Both the position numbers and the translations under genes were made by a program. Shown here piece after piece: positions 17,668-26,879 of a DNA stretch of 64,000 bases. This stretch comes from Nitrobacter sp047149785 (GTDB lineage Bacteria > Pseudomonadota > Alphaproteobacteria > Rhizobiales > Xanthobacteraceae). Numbering within the stretch: position 1 is the stretch's first letter; every line of letters starts with the position of its first letter. A model generated the notes under the pieces. That model saw only the letters and a list, made by a program, of their open reading frames with translations, searched no databases and was not told where the DNA came from. The stretch is taken from positions 3,530,854 to 3,594,853 of the forward strand of contig NZ_BAAGBE010000001.1 in NCBI RefSeq assembly GCF_047149785.1, written 5' to 3'.

Positions 17668-17808
17668 AAAGACTTGAGGCGACTCCCTCCTGCTCTGCAC
17701 AGTCATGCCCCGCGCCGGCGGGGGCATCCAGTAATCACCGATATACCGGCTCCATCGAGCGCTGGCAGATACTGGATCGTCCGCCTTCGCGGACGATGAC
17801 CGGAGCAA

Positions 17809-18294
17809 TTACAACTGTCCCAATAGCGCGTCGCCGCCGGAGACCTCGACCTTGCCGGGCGAGTCCTCGACATTGAGCTTTTTTACCACGCCGTCCTCGA
17901 CCAGCATGGAGTAGCGCTTGGAGCGGATGCCGAGCCCCTTCTCGGTGCCATCGAACTCCATGCCGAGCGCCCTGGCGAACTCGGCGTTGCCATCGGCAAG
18001 GAACGCCGCCTCGTTGCGCTGGTCGGTGTCGCGCTTCCAGGCGTTCAGGACGAACACGTCGTTGACGGAGGTGATGGCGATCTCGTCCACGCCCTTGTCC
18101 TTGATGGCGCGGGCGCTGGCGAAAATGCTCGGAAGATGCTGCTTGTGGCAGGTGCCGGTATAGGCGCCCGGCACCGCGAACAACGCAACCTTTTTGCCCT
18201 TGAAGATATCGGCGGTGCTTTTGGTCTGAACCCCGCCCTCGGTCATGATGCGGAACGTCGCGTCGGGCAGGCGGTCGCCAACTTTGATGGTCAT
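17809..18294 (-). CDS. Peroxiredoxin, Prx5/AhpC-TSA family
   Basis: This thiol peroxidase of 161 aa reduces H2O2 and organic hydroperoxides. The peroxidatic Cys lies in VPGAYTGTCHKQHLP, the Prx5-type version of PGAFTPTCS. The C-terminal half has the usual RSKRYSMLVEDGVV. ATG 18294 follows GGGAGA. The reductant (glutaredoxin or thioredoxin) cannot be read from sequence. No resolving-cysteine partner is seen inside the protein, so it is probably 1-Cys. Confidence 0.93.
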   Translation of the reverse strand: MTIKVGDRLPDATFRIMTEGGVQTKSTADIFKGKKVALFAVPGAYTGTCHKQHLPSIFASARAIKDKGVDEIAITSVNDVFVLNAWKRDTDQRNEAAFLADGNAEFARALGMEFDGTEKGLGIRSKRYSMLVEDGVVKKLNVEDSPGKVEVSGGDALLGQL

Positions 18295-18444
18295 CGTCGT
18301 ATCTCCCTGGAATGTAGCATGTATGTGGACCGCGGCGGGCATTGGCACAATATGATGCAGATGCGAAACGGCAATCGGGGCTGCTCACCGTTCCGTCATT
18401 AGCTTGTTTTTGGGCGAAGCGGAACGCGCGACAAAACAAAGGAG

Positions 18445-19014
18445 CTATCGGGCGAACCCGCCCGCGTCGAGGAAGGCCTGTTCCTCCGCGCTTGTCGTGC
18501 GGCCGAGCAACGCATTGCGGTGAGGAAAGCGGCCGAACCGGCGAACGATGTCGGCATGCACTTCCGCGAATTTGAGATTTTCCGGCCGGCCGCGGCTGCG
18601 AAACAGCGCGACGCAGCGGTCCTGGTCGGCAAGCCGTTCGGAATGCATGAACGGCATATAAAGGAATTCGACGAGGTCGGGCGCGATGCGCGCGTCGGCT
18701 CCTCGTGCGATAGCGCGCTCCGCTACCGCCAGCGCCCGGTCATCGGTCGAAAATGTTTTCGCGTCGCCGCGGAACATGTTGCGCGGAAACTGGTCGAGCA
18801 CGATGACGAGCGCCAGCGCGCCGTCGTCGGTCGCCTCCCACGCGGCGAGTTCGCCGGCGCGCGCCGCCTCCCAAAGCTCCAAAAAGCGGCGGCGCACCTC
18901 GGCGTCGAACGCCTCGTCCTTGGTGTACCATTTGGCCATGCCGGCATGACGCCAGAAGGCAAGGACGTCGGCGGGAGAGGAGATGGAAGCGGGCGGATTA
19001 TCGGAATTCATCAC
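18445..19014 (-). CDS. DUF924 family protein
   Basis: This 189-aa all-helical TPR-like protein of unknown function is widespread in proteobacteria. Family hallmarks are VLAFWRHAGMAKWYTKDEAFDAEVRRRF, the VIVLDQFPRNMFRG motif and FLYMPFMHSE. The ATG is at 19014. It lies between the peroxiredoxin and fadD on the same strand, without close spacing. Confidence 0.9.
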   Translation of the reverse strand: MMNSDNPPASISSPADVLAFWRHAGMAKWYTKDEAFDAEVRRRFLELWEAARAGELAAWEATDDGALALVIVLDQFPRNMFRGDAKTFSTDDRALAVAERAIARGADARIAPDLVEFLYMPFMHSERLADQDRCVALFRSRGRPENLKFAEVHADIVRRFGRFPHRNALLGRTTSAEEQAFLDAGGFAR

Positions 19015-19176
19015 ACAACGGTTTCCATCGTCGTCTTCGCGCGCGCGGGAATCTACAACGCTTGGCGTCGATGGAGATGGAAAGGATCGACGTCATCAAC
19101 CGAAATCGGAGTCCCCGCCATATGGGTCCCGGCTCTCGTGCGAAACGGCACCTGGCCGGGACGACCATGAGTGGCA

Positions 19177-20859
19177 TCACGCCGCCGTTTTGCTCTCCTC
19201 GCGCAGCGCGCGGCGGAGGATTTTTCCGACATTGGTTTTCGGCAGGGAGTCGCGGAATTCGATTTGTCGCGGCACCTTGTAGCTCGTCAATTCCGTGCGC
19301 GCGAACTTGATGATGTCCTCGGCCGCGAGGTTCGGATCCTTCCTGACCACAAAGGCTTTCACAGCCTCGCCCGATTTCCTGTCCTTGACGCCGATCACGG
19401 CGCATTCCAGCACGCCCGGATGGCTCGCAATCACCTCCTCGACCTCGTTCGGATAGACGTTGAAGCCCGAGACCAGGATCATGTCCTTCTTGCGGTCGAC
19501 GATTTTTGTGTAGCCATCCGGTGACATCACGCCGATGTCGCCGGTGCGGAAGAAGCCGTCCGCCGTCATCACCTGCGCGGTCTCGTCCGGCCTGTTCCAG
19601 TATCCCGGCATCACCTGCGGACCCCTGGCGCAAATCTCGCCCGCTTCGCCGAGCGGCACCTCGCGGCCCGCATCGTCGCGGATGGAGATGTATGTCGAGG
19701 GCATGGGAAGGCCGATCGAGCCGGTAAATCTGTCGCTGTCGGAGGGATTGCAGGTCAGCGTCGGCGAGGTTTCGGACAGGCCATAGCCTTCCAGCAACGG
19801 GCAACCCGTCACCTTCAGCCACTTTTCGGCGACCGCCTTCTGGACCGCCATGCCGCCGCCGACCGAGGTCTTGAGCTTGGAGAAGTCGACCTTGTCGAAA
19901 CCAGGCGCGTTGAGGAGAGCGTTATAGAGCGTGTTCACCGCCGGGAAGCAGTTGATCTGATACTTCATCAATTCCTTGGTGAAGCCGGGTATGTCGCGCG
20001 GGTTCGGAATCAGCAGATTGACGCCGCCGGCGCGCATCGCCAGCATGAAGCACGCCGTCAGCGCGAAGATGTGATAGAGCGGCAGCGCGCAGACGACGAA
20101 AAGCTGGTCGACCGCCGGCGGCTTCTTCAGCGCCGGCTGCAGCCAGGCGTCATTCTGCAGCATGTTGGCGACGATGTTGCGATGGAGCAGCGTCGCGCCC
20201 TTCGAGACGCCGGTGGTGCCGCCGGTATATTGGAGGAAGGCGACGTCGTCCGGCGCGAGTTTCGGCCTGACCAGCGTCATGCGGCGCCCCGCGGCGAGCG
20301 CGTCGTTGAATCTGACCGCGCCGGGGATCGCTGAGGGTGGCACCATTTTCTTGACGTGACGGACCACGAAATTGACGATCACGCCCTTGATGCCGAGCAG
20401 GTCGCCCATGCTGCCGACGATGACGTGCCGGAGGCCGGTTTTGCCGACTACCTGCTGCACCGTCGCGGCGAAGTTCTCCAGCACGATGATCGCCTCCGCG
20501 CCGCAATCCCTGAGCTGATGCTCAAGCTCGTGCGGCGTGTAGAGCGGGTTGACGTTGACGACGGCATAGCCGGCGCGCAGCACGGCCACCGTCGAGACCG
20601 GATGTTGCAGCACGTTCGGCATCATCAGCGCGACGCGCGCGCCTTTCTTCAGTCCCCTGCCTTGCAGCCAGGCGCCGAGCGCGAGCGACTTTTCGTCGAG
20701 ATCGCGATAGGTGATCGCCTTGTCCATGCAAATGAAAGCCTTGCGATCACGGTATTTGGCGAAGCTCTCCTCGAGCAACTCGACAAGCGAGGCGTACTGC
20801 GACGCGTCGATGTCGGCGGGCACGCCGGCGGGATATTGCTTGAGCCAGATGCGCTCCAT
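19177..20859 (-). CDS. fadD: Long-chain fatty acid-CoA ligase
   Basis: This AMP-forming acyl-CoA synthetase of 560 aa activates long-chain fatty acids for beta-oxidation or phospholipid remodelling. The P-loop-like motif YTGGTTGVSKGA, GYGLSETSP, the FRTGDIG motif and the C-terminal KTNVGKILRRALRE are present. The ATG at 20859 gives the typical MERIWLKQYPAGVP start. It lies 117 bp downstream of the carboxypeptidase gene and is not tightly coupled to it. Confidence 0.93.
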   Translation of the reverse strand: MERIWLKQYPAGVPADIDASQYASLVELLEESFAKYRDRKAFICMDKAITYRDLDEKSLALGAWLQGRGLKKGARVALMMPNVLQHPVSTVAVLRAGYAVVNVNPLYTPHELEHQLRDCGAEAIIVLENFAATVQQVVGKTGLRHVIVGSMGDLLGIKGVIVNFVVRHVKKMVPPSAIPGAVRFNDALAAGRRMTLVRPKLAPDDVAFLQYTGGTTGVSKGATLLHRNIVANMLQNDAWLQPALKKPPAVDQLFVVCALPLYHIFALTACFMLAMRAGGVNLLIPNPRDIPGFTKELMKYQINCFPAVNTLYNALLNAPGFDKVDFSKLKTSVGGGMAVQKAVAEKWLKVTGCPLLEGYGLSETSPTLTCNPSDSDRFTGSIGLPMPSTYISIRDDAGREVPLGEAGEICARGPQVMPGYWNRPDETAQVMTADGFFRTGDIGVMSPDGYTKIVDRKKDMILVSGFNVYPNEVEEVIASHPGVLECAVIGVKDRKSGEAVKAFVVRKDPNLAAEDIIKFARTELTSYKVPRQIEFRDSLPKTNVGKILRRALREESKTAA

Positions 20860-20976
20860 GTGACTCCCCGGATCATCCCTCGTGCAACGAAGGCAGGTCT
20901 ATGCGGGGAGTATTGAGCAAGGCGGTTGTCCAAGGCAAGCGGCTGTGCGGTAACGACGCATCAGCACCGCCGCGGG

Positions 20977-22431
20977 CTACTGTCTGGCTTCGCTTTTGGC
21001 GTTTCCCGCCTGCTTCGGCTTGATGGCCCGAGCGGCGGCGGCCTGCTTGGCGCGGGTGGCCCTGGCGTTCGCACCCTTGGTGCGGTCGCTTTTGGCCGCG
21101 GACGGTTTCGCGGTCTTGCCGGGGTTGATCGTCACCGACGCCCGGTGCTTCGATTTCGGTTCGGCGCCCGCTTCGGATTTGACTTCGGTTTTGGGCGCGG
21201 CGTTGCCGCCGCGTTTCGCGTGAGCGATCTTGCCGCGCTTCCTGGCTTTCGGAGGAGCGTCGCGCGCGGCGTCGGCTTCCGCGGCTGCGGCGATGGCGGC
21301 GCCGGTTCGCGTCGGTCCGGTATAGACGATGACGGGCTCGGAGGGAGCCGGTGCCGCCGCGATCAGGTCGGCCGGCCGCAGAGCCGGCGGCTGCAGGCCG
21401 GTCGAAAGAAACGACATCACAGCGGCGCCGGTCGCCGTTGTGTTGGCGGCAACATCGTCATCCTCGTCGCTGGCGGGATGCTTGCGTTTCGGCCCGCACA
21501 TCTCGTCGCGCAGATTGGGAGGCGCGGCCGCGATCGGCGCCAGCTTGTCGACCGTGCCGAGCGCCGGACGCAGCCACGACAATGTGTTGTTGGCGAAGCC
21601 GCGCTCCAGCATCTGCGCGGCGCGCACCGCGCGCATCGTGCCGGACGAAGCGCCGAGCACCACCGCGATCAGGCGTTTGCCGTTCTGCGTGGCCGAGCCG
21701 ACGAGATTGTAGCCGGACGCGCAGATGAAGCCGGTCTTGAAGCCGTCGGCGCCGGGAAAGCGCCCGATCAGCTTGTTGAAATTGTACGTCACCCGGTGGC
21801 CGTAGCGGATCGAGGGAATATGCACGAAGTATTCATATTCCGGCAGATCGTGAATGATCGCGCGCGCGAGAATGGCGAGATCGCGCGCCGAGGTGATCTG
21901 GCCGTCGGCCGGCAACCCGTTCGGGTTGACATAGCTCGTCTGAGTCATGCCGAGCCGCTGTGCGGTTGCGTTCATTTCGGCCAGGAAATTGTCGACCGAT
22001 CCGCCGCCGACGCCTTCGGCCAGCACGTAGGCCATGTCGTTGGCCGACTTCACCATCATCATCTTCAGCGCGTTGTCGACGGTCACCTGGGTGCCCGGCC
22101 GGAACCCCATCTTCGAAGGCGACTGCGCGGCTGCCGTTGGCGATACCGTGAACAACGTGTCGAGCGTGATGCGTCCTTGCTTGACCGCCGTGAGCGTGAC
22201 GTAGGCGGTCATCAATTTGGTGAGCGATGCCGGGTACCAGGGGTAGGTGGCGTTCTCCGCCTCCAGCACTTTTCCGGAATCGGCTTCAATCAGGAGATGC
22301 GCTTCGGTGGCGTGAGCCGTGCGCAACGGCGCGGCCGCAACCATCAGGCCGGCCGCAAGGACCATCCAGGCCGGCAACGATTTGCGGAACAGGACGATGG
22401 CTTGGCGAAGCGGGACGATGAATAAATGCAC
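20977..22431 (-). CDS. D-alanyl-D-alanine carboxypeptidase (peptidase S11, PBP5/6-like) with basic tail
   Basis: This enzyme trims the terminal D-Ala from peptidoglycan stem peptides in the periplasm. After a signal sequence (~residues 15-42), the catalytic motifs are SLTK (Ser69-Lys72), SAN (129-131) and KTG (232-234). The S11 core ends near residue ~325. It is followed by ~160 residues rich in Ala, Lys, Arg and Pro with no fold, so at 484 aa it is longer than ordinary PBP5. The tail may bind wall or membrane instead of the usual amphipathic anchor. Confidence 0.92.
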   Translation of the reverse strand: MHLFIVPLRQAIVLFRKSLPAWMVLAAGLMVAAAPLRTAHATEAHLLIEADSGKVLEAENATYPWYPASLTKLMTAYVTLTAVKQGRITLDTLFTVSPTAAAQSPSKMGFRPGTQVTVDNALKMMMVKSANDMAYVLAEGVGGGSVDNFLAEMNATAQRLGMTQTSYVNPNGLPADGQITSARDLAILARAIIHDLPEYEYFVHIPSIRYGHRVTYNFNKLIGRFPGADGFKTGFICASGYNLVGSATQNGKRLIAVVLGASSGTMRAVRAAQMLERGFANNTLSWLRPALGTVDKLAPIAAAPPNLRDEMCGPKRKHPASDEDDDVAANTTATGAAVMSFLSTGLQPPALRPADLIAAAPAPSEPVIVYTGPTRTGAAIAAAAEADAARDAPPKARKRGKIAHAKRGGNAAPKTEVKSEAGAEPKSKHRASVTINPGKTAKPSAAKSDRTKGANARATRAKQAAAARAIKPKQAGNAKSEARQ

Positions 22432-22561
22432 GGTGGTTCCGGTCCTTTGAGACCCGCCTTTGGCAAGGAGGCCTGCTTTCGGGTTTCAAGCGTGTCCGGC
22501 GCCGTCGTTCGCGGCGGTCCCAACCTATACCCGCTCGACAGGCTGGAACAGGGGGAAGGTG

Positions 22562-24388
22562 CTAATTCCCCGACGAAAGGGGCCGAATTTCGACGCTCGA
22601 AGGAGTTTGCGACGACGCTTGGCCTGCGGGAATGTCCCCGGAGACGAATTGCGCTTTCGCAAGCCGGGCGAAATGGCCGCCGGCAGCCAGCAGTTCGTCA
22701 AAGGTTCCATTTTCGATCACGCGCCCGTTCTCGAAAACCAGAATGCGGGTGGCATTGCGGATCGTGGACAGCCGGTGCGCGATGACGAAGGTCGTGCGGC
22801 CCTTCATCACCTCGTCCAGCGCGGCATTGACCCTGGCCTCGGTCACGGCGTCAAGTGCCGAGGTCGCCTCGTCGAGGATCAGGATCGGCGGATCCTTCAA
22901 TAGCGCGCGGGCGATCGACAGCCGCTGCCGTTCGCCGCCGGACAGCATGCGTCCGCGCTCGCCGGCGTGAGTGTCGAATTTCTTCTCGCTGCGCTCGATG
23001 AAATCCAGCGCCTGGGCGCGTTCGGCCGCGAGTCGCATCTCTTCTTCGGATGCCTCGGGTTTGCCGACGCGCAGGTTCTCGGCGATCGAGCGGTCGAACA
23101 GCAACGGCTCCTGAAACACCACGCCGATGTTTCGCCGCAACGCCGTCAGCGTGAGCCCGCGGATATCCATGCCGTCTATCTTGATGATGCCGGATTGCGG
23201 GTCGAACGCCCTGTGCAACAGGGCGATGGCGGTGGACTTGCCTGCGCCTGTCGGACCGACCAGCGCAACGGTCTGGCCGGGCAATGCGACGAAGGAGAGG
23301 TCGTCAACCGCGGGCCGCTTGCCGTCATAGGAAAACGATACGTCGTTGAATTCGACGAGACCCTGCAATCGGCCGGGATCGACGGCGTCGGGACGGTCGC
23401 GCACTGCGGGAACGGCGTCCAGCACGTTGAAGAACTCCTTGAGTCGCGGCGCTTCCATGAAGACGCCGTTGATGAAGGAGACGACCTGCTCGAGCTTCTG
23501 GATCAGCATGGTGGCGAAGCTCACGAACATCACGATCTCGCCGACCGATGTCATTCCGCGCTGGTTCAACGCGATGCCGACGGCGAAGATCGCCAGAATG
23601 GTGATCGTGGTCGAGGCGCGCGTCATCACGGTGACGACGGCCCACCACGACAGCACCGGCATCTGCGCCGCCAGCAACTTATCGACGACGAACCTCAGGC
23701 CCTGGACCTCGGCATCGACGCGCACGAAGCTTTGCACCAGCGCGACGTTGCCGAGCGCGTCGGAGGCGCGCGCGGAGAGGTCGCTGAAATGAGTCTCCAC
23801 CTCGCTCTGCATGTCGAAGGTCTTGCGCACCACCAGCGTCGTCAGCATCGTGAACACGATGCAGAGCGCGAACAAAAGGATCGCCAGCCGCCAGTTGATA
23901 TAGAGCGACAGCGGCAGCAGCACCACGAGCGACATGAGCGCCGCGAAATGCTCGCGGAAGAATCCGAGCCATAGCCGCCACAGCGCGTCGGTGCCTTGCA
24001 GCATCACCTTCATCAGCCGGCCCGAATGAGTGCCGGCATGGTAGGTGAGCGGTAGCTGCATGATGTGCTCGAAATAGCCCGTCAGCACCGCCTGGCGCTG
24101 ACGATGCGAAAGACGGTCGGCCTGCAAGGCTACGATCACGCCGCACAGGATGGTGAACAGGCCGAAGGCCGCCCAAACCGCGAGCAGAGGCCATGGCGAA
24201 GTCGACGTCGTCCCGAAAGGGCCTGCGGCGGGATTGCCGGAGAGGACGTCGATGATGCGGCCGAACAGCACCGGCTCGGCGAATTGCGCGCCGGCCAGAA
24301 GGAGATTGGCGGCGGCAAGAATCCAGCCAAGCCGCGCTTCCTTGCCGAGCAATTCAAGAACGCGTGTATAAAGGTGGGCCATCGTCAT
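22562..24388 (-). CDS. ndvA: Cyclic beta-(1,2)-glucan exporter, ABC permease-ATPase fusion
   Basis: This is a half-size ABC exporter of 608 aa. An N-terminal membrane domain with six predicted segments (residues ~15-310) is followed by an ATPase domain with Walker A GPTGAGKST, signature LSGGERQRLSIAR and Walker B ILILDEATSALD. The N-terminus (LYTRVLELLGKEARLGW) and overall sequence match NdvA, which exports periplasmic cyclic glucan in Rhizobiales. The frame extends upstream to 24619. I chose ATG 24388, with 24382 as an alternative. No ndvB is in the window. Confidence 0.9.
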   Translation of the reverse strand: MTMAHLYTRVLELLGKEARLGWILAAANLLLAGAQFAEPVLFGRIIDVLSGNPAAGPFGTTSTSPWPLLAVWAAFGLFTILCGVIVALQADRLSHRQRQAVLTGYFEHIMQLPLTYHAGTHSGRLMKVMLQGTDALWRLWLGFFREHFAALMSLVVLLPLSLYINWRLAILLFALCIVFTMLTTLVVRKTFDMQSEVETHFSDLSARASDALGNVALVQSFVRVDAEVQGLRFVVDKLLAAQMPVLSWWAVVTVMTRASTTITILAIFAVGIALNQRGMTSVGEIVMFVSFATMLIQKLEQVVSFINGVFMEAPRLKEFFNVLDAVPAVRDRPDAVDPGRLQGLVEFNDVSFSYDGKRPAVDDLSFVALPGQTVALVGPTGAGKSTAIALLHRAFDPQSGIIKIDGMDIRGLTLTALRRNIGVVFQEPLLFDRSIAENLRVGKPEASEEEMRLAAERAQALDFIERSEKKFDTHAGERGRMLSGGERQRLSIARALLKDPPILILDEATSALDAVTEARVNAALDEVMKGRTTFVIAHRLSTIRNATRILVFENGRVIENGTFDELLAAGGHFARLAKAQFVSGDIPAGQASSQTPSSVEIRPLSSGN

Positions 24389-24515
24389 CGGGAAAACGCT
24401 CTTGCGGATCGCGCAGCGGCGGTATTCCGGCAGCGAAGGAGAGAAGCGCCGGGCTGGAAGACGCGACGGTATTCCAATCAGGGACCAGCCGGGGGATACA
24501 GCGGCTTGTGCCGTG

Positions 24516-25577
24516 TTATTCGGCCTGCGTGATGTTGCGATCGCCGGCCGGCGGCAGAAAACTGTCGTCGAAAATATCTGCGGCTGTCGGGCGATGACGG
24601 AATTTGAAGTCTTCCGCAATCTGGTCGAGCGACTTCTCGAACCGGGCCGGATCGATACCCCCGATACCGCTGTGTTTGACCGCGCCGGTCAGAATATTGT
24701 CGCTCAATACCGCATGGAGACGCTCAAGCTCAACCTCGCGCGATCCGTTATCCATCTGAGCCACCACATCGTCGACAGCCTGCTCGGGCGCCTTGATGGT
24801 CAGCCGCAGTCCGGCGATCACCGCGCGCACAAACGCCTTCACCGCCTCCGGCTTGCGGGAAGCGAATTCCGGGTTGACGATCAGGACCTTGCCGTAAGCG
24901 GCGCAGCCGTAGTCGGCGAATCGCAGCACGGTGATATCGTCGGCCGGGATGCCGCGATTGCGCAGGTCGATCGCCGACAGATAGGACAGACCGGATATGG
25001 CATCGAGTTGGCCTGCCGACAGCATCGGTTCGCGAACGGCGGGACCGACCTGCTGCAGTTTCACGGTTTTGAGCGACAACCGGTTTAACCGCGCGAGCGC
25101 AGGCCAAAGCCTGATGGACAGGTCGCCGTCGGTGACGCCGACCAGCTTGCCTGGCATGTCGGCAAGTGTGTTGATGCCCCGACTCTTGCGCGCAATGAAC
25201 GCATAGGCCGCCTTGTCGAACAGCACGAATACCGCTTTGACCGGTGGCACGCCCGCCTCGTCACGAAAACGGATCAGGGCGTTGATGTCGGCCAGCGCCA
25301 GTTGACTCGTGCCGACCGCGACGCGCGCAATGGCATCCGTCGTGTCGGAGGCGACGGTCGTGTTGACATTCAGGCCTTCGGCACGGAACAGACCCCTGGT
25401 CGATGCCAGCACCACCGGGGCCATGGCGGCATTGATCGGGCCATCGAGCGAAAACTCGACCTGGATGGGCGCGCCGGCTCCGGCCCGGCTGTCCGCGATG
25501 CCGAAACGCGCGATACCGACCGTGCCCAGAAGCACAAGCAGAACAAACCAGAGAGGACGCATCGAATGTGCTTGCAT
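24516..25577 (-). CDS. ABC substrate-binding protein, NMT1/TauA/SsuA-like, solitary
   Basis: This exported 353-aa protein has a signal segment at residues ~7-27 and a type II periplasmic-binding fold of the nitrate/sulfonate/thiamine-precursor class. The stretches INAAMAPVVLASTRGLFRAEGLNV and RVAVGTSQLALADINALIRF are typical. No permease or ATPase gene is adjacent; ndvA downstream is an exporter of another type. The ligand is unknown. It may serve a transporter encoded elsewhere or act as a sensor. Confidence 0.82.
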   Translation of the reverse strand: MQAHSMRPLWFVLLVLLGTVGIARFGIADSRAGAGAPIQVEFSLDGPINAAMAPVVLASTRGLFRAEGLNVNTTVASDTTDAIARVAVGTSQLALADINALIRFRDEAGVPPVKAVFVLFDKAAYAFIARKSRGINTLADMPGKLVGVTDGDLSIRLWPALARLNRLSLKTVKLQQVGPAVREPMLSAGQLDAISGLSYLSAIDLRNRGIPADDITVLRFADYGCAAYGKVLIVNPEFASRKPEAVKAFVRAVIAGLRLTIKAPEQAVDDVVAQMDNGSREVELERLHAVLSDNILTGAVKHSGIGGIDPARFEKSLDQIAEDFKFRHRPTAADIFDDSFLPPAGDRNITQAE

Positions 25578-25808
25578 GGGATATTGCAGCGATTGGCCGG
25601 TTGCGGAGGGTTGTGGGAGAGTACGCGAATTTCAGAGCCTGTTGCACTCTAACAGAGACAATCTGAAAGCGCGATGGATGACTGTCACGATTTGCCGCGG
25701 GGGCCCGGGCACCGGATCGGGAACTCGATTTCGAGCCGATGGTTGTCGTTGGATCGGCCTCAAGGGCCCCGGGGCAAGGGCCCGGAACGTCATCGGAGGA
25801 TATTTCAG

Positions 25809-26195
25809 ATGTCGCGCAGGAATGTTAAATTTTCGACCGGCCGGAGTGTCGTTTTGGCGACGGTTGCGGTGATGGCTCTGACTATGGCTGGCCCGTCTTT
25901 CGCCGGCTCGGCGGCGCCCGCCTCCAAGAAAATCTCGGCGACGGGATTGTCCGGCGGCGTCACGGATTTCAGCGCGGCGCGTCGGCACCGGCATCACCGC
26001 CGTCATTATCGAGGAGGTGATGCGGCGGCGGCCGCCGCGTTCGCCGGGATCATGGGCACCGTCGGCGCGATCGCGGCCAGCCAGGCCCGTCGTGACGCCT
26101 ATTACGACTACGGTCCCGGATATTACGGGCCCCGATATTATGGCCCGCCGCGAGGCTATTACTCCGGCGGCCCCCGATACTACGTTCCTTACTGA
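25809..26195 (+). CDS. Small exported His- and Gly/Tyr-rich protein
   Basis: The 128-aa product has a cleavable signal peptide (residues ~10-36, ending TMAGPSFAGSA), then a His/Arg-rich patch (RRHRHHRRHYRGG), a short hydrophobic stretch (AAAAAFAGIMGTVGAIAA) and a Gly-Tyr-Pro-rich tail (GPGYYGPRYYGPP). ATG 25809 follows GGAGGA at 25796-25801. Similar low-complexity periplasmic proteins are common in Bradyrhizobium and have no assigned function. The His patch suggests metal binding, which is inference. Confidence 0.8.
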   Translation: MSRRNVKFSTGRSVVLATVAVMALTMAGPSFAGSAAPASKKISATGLSGGVTDFSAARRHRHHRRHYRGGDAAAAAAFAGIMGTVGAIAASQARRDAYYDYGPGYYGPRYYGPPRGYYSGGPRYYVPY

Positions 26196-26304
26196 GGATT
26201 TCCGGGAATTTAAGTGCGACGGACGCCGGCTGCGGTCGCGGCCGGCGTCGTTTTGAATGCCGGCGTTAATATGGCGGCCATGTGTTTGCGCTACCGTGGC
26301 CGTC

Positions 26305-26703
26305 ATGAGTGATTCGCTGGAGCGGCTTTATCAGGCGGTGATCGCGGCGCGGGATCTCGATCCCGCCGCCTCGCGAACCGCGCGGCTGTTTCAGCGCGGT
26401 CCCGCCAAGATGGCCAAGAAGGTCGCCGAGGAGGCCTTCGAAGTCGCGATCGATGCCGTGAACGGCAAGGCCGGCGCGGTCGTCCGCGAAAGCGCCGATC
26501 TGTTTTACAATCTCGCCGTGCTTTGGGCCGCGGTCGGGGTCCGCCCCGAAGACGTCTGGGCCGAGATGAATCATCGCGAGCGCAGGTTCGGAATAGCCGA
26601 GAAATTGCCAAAGGCCGCGGCGAAATCGGTCAAGCAGTCCGAAGGAATGGCCCGGCTTCCGATCGTCGCGCTCGACGCTCATCGGCTGCGCAAGCGACGC
26701 TAG
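26305..26703 (+). CDS. hisE: Phosphoribosyl-ATP pyrophosphatase-like protein (HisE / MazG fold)
   Basis: HisE hydrolyses PR-ATP to PR-AMP in histidine synthesis. The all-alpha NTP-PPase signature is visible: KMAKKVAEEAFEVAIDAV and ESADLFYNLAVLWAAVG. At 132 aa it is longer than the usual ~100-110 aa, with an extra C-terminal ~25 residues. No other his gene is near, so it may be a second copy or a relative with another nucleotide substrate. ATG 26305 gives the usual start. The TAG stop is the first three bases of the adjacent repeat. Confidence 0.8.
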   Translation: MSDSLERLYQAVIAARDLDPAASRTARLFQRGPAKMAKKVAEEAFEVAIDAVNGKAGAVVRESADLFYNLAVLWAAVGVRPEDVWAEMNHRERRFGIAEKLPKAAAKSVKQSEGMARLPIVALDAHRLRKRR

Positions 26704-26827
26704 AGTCTGTCACCGTTTCATGGAAACGGTGAAAAACTCCAGTTCTTGATCTGACGCGTTTTCCTCACGCGAGCCGGATTCCATCCTCGGGTCAAGCCCG
26801 AGGACATGCTTCGCTCGAAAACGCTAT
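26701..26827. repeat. Family A repeat, copy 2, with added hairpin
   Basis: The stretch begins with a perfect hairpin CACCGTTTC (26711-26719) / GAAACGGTG (26723-26731) followed by AAAAA, then a reversed family A module (GACGCGTTTTC...CGCTCGAAAACGCTA). The inner part carries an inserted CCTCGGGTCAAGCCCGAGG palindrome. It fills the whole hisE-yqaA gap and supplies the hisE stop codon. Confidence 0.75.
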
Positions 26828-26879
26828 GAATCCCCGCCTCAGCCATGGACAAATCGGCCACGCAATGGTTCATCGCGCC

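Noticed and set aside
20926..22425. 499-codon plus-strand frame
   Set aside because: Antisense to the D,D-carboxypeptidase, whose SxxK, SxN and KTG motifs prove the minus strand is coding.
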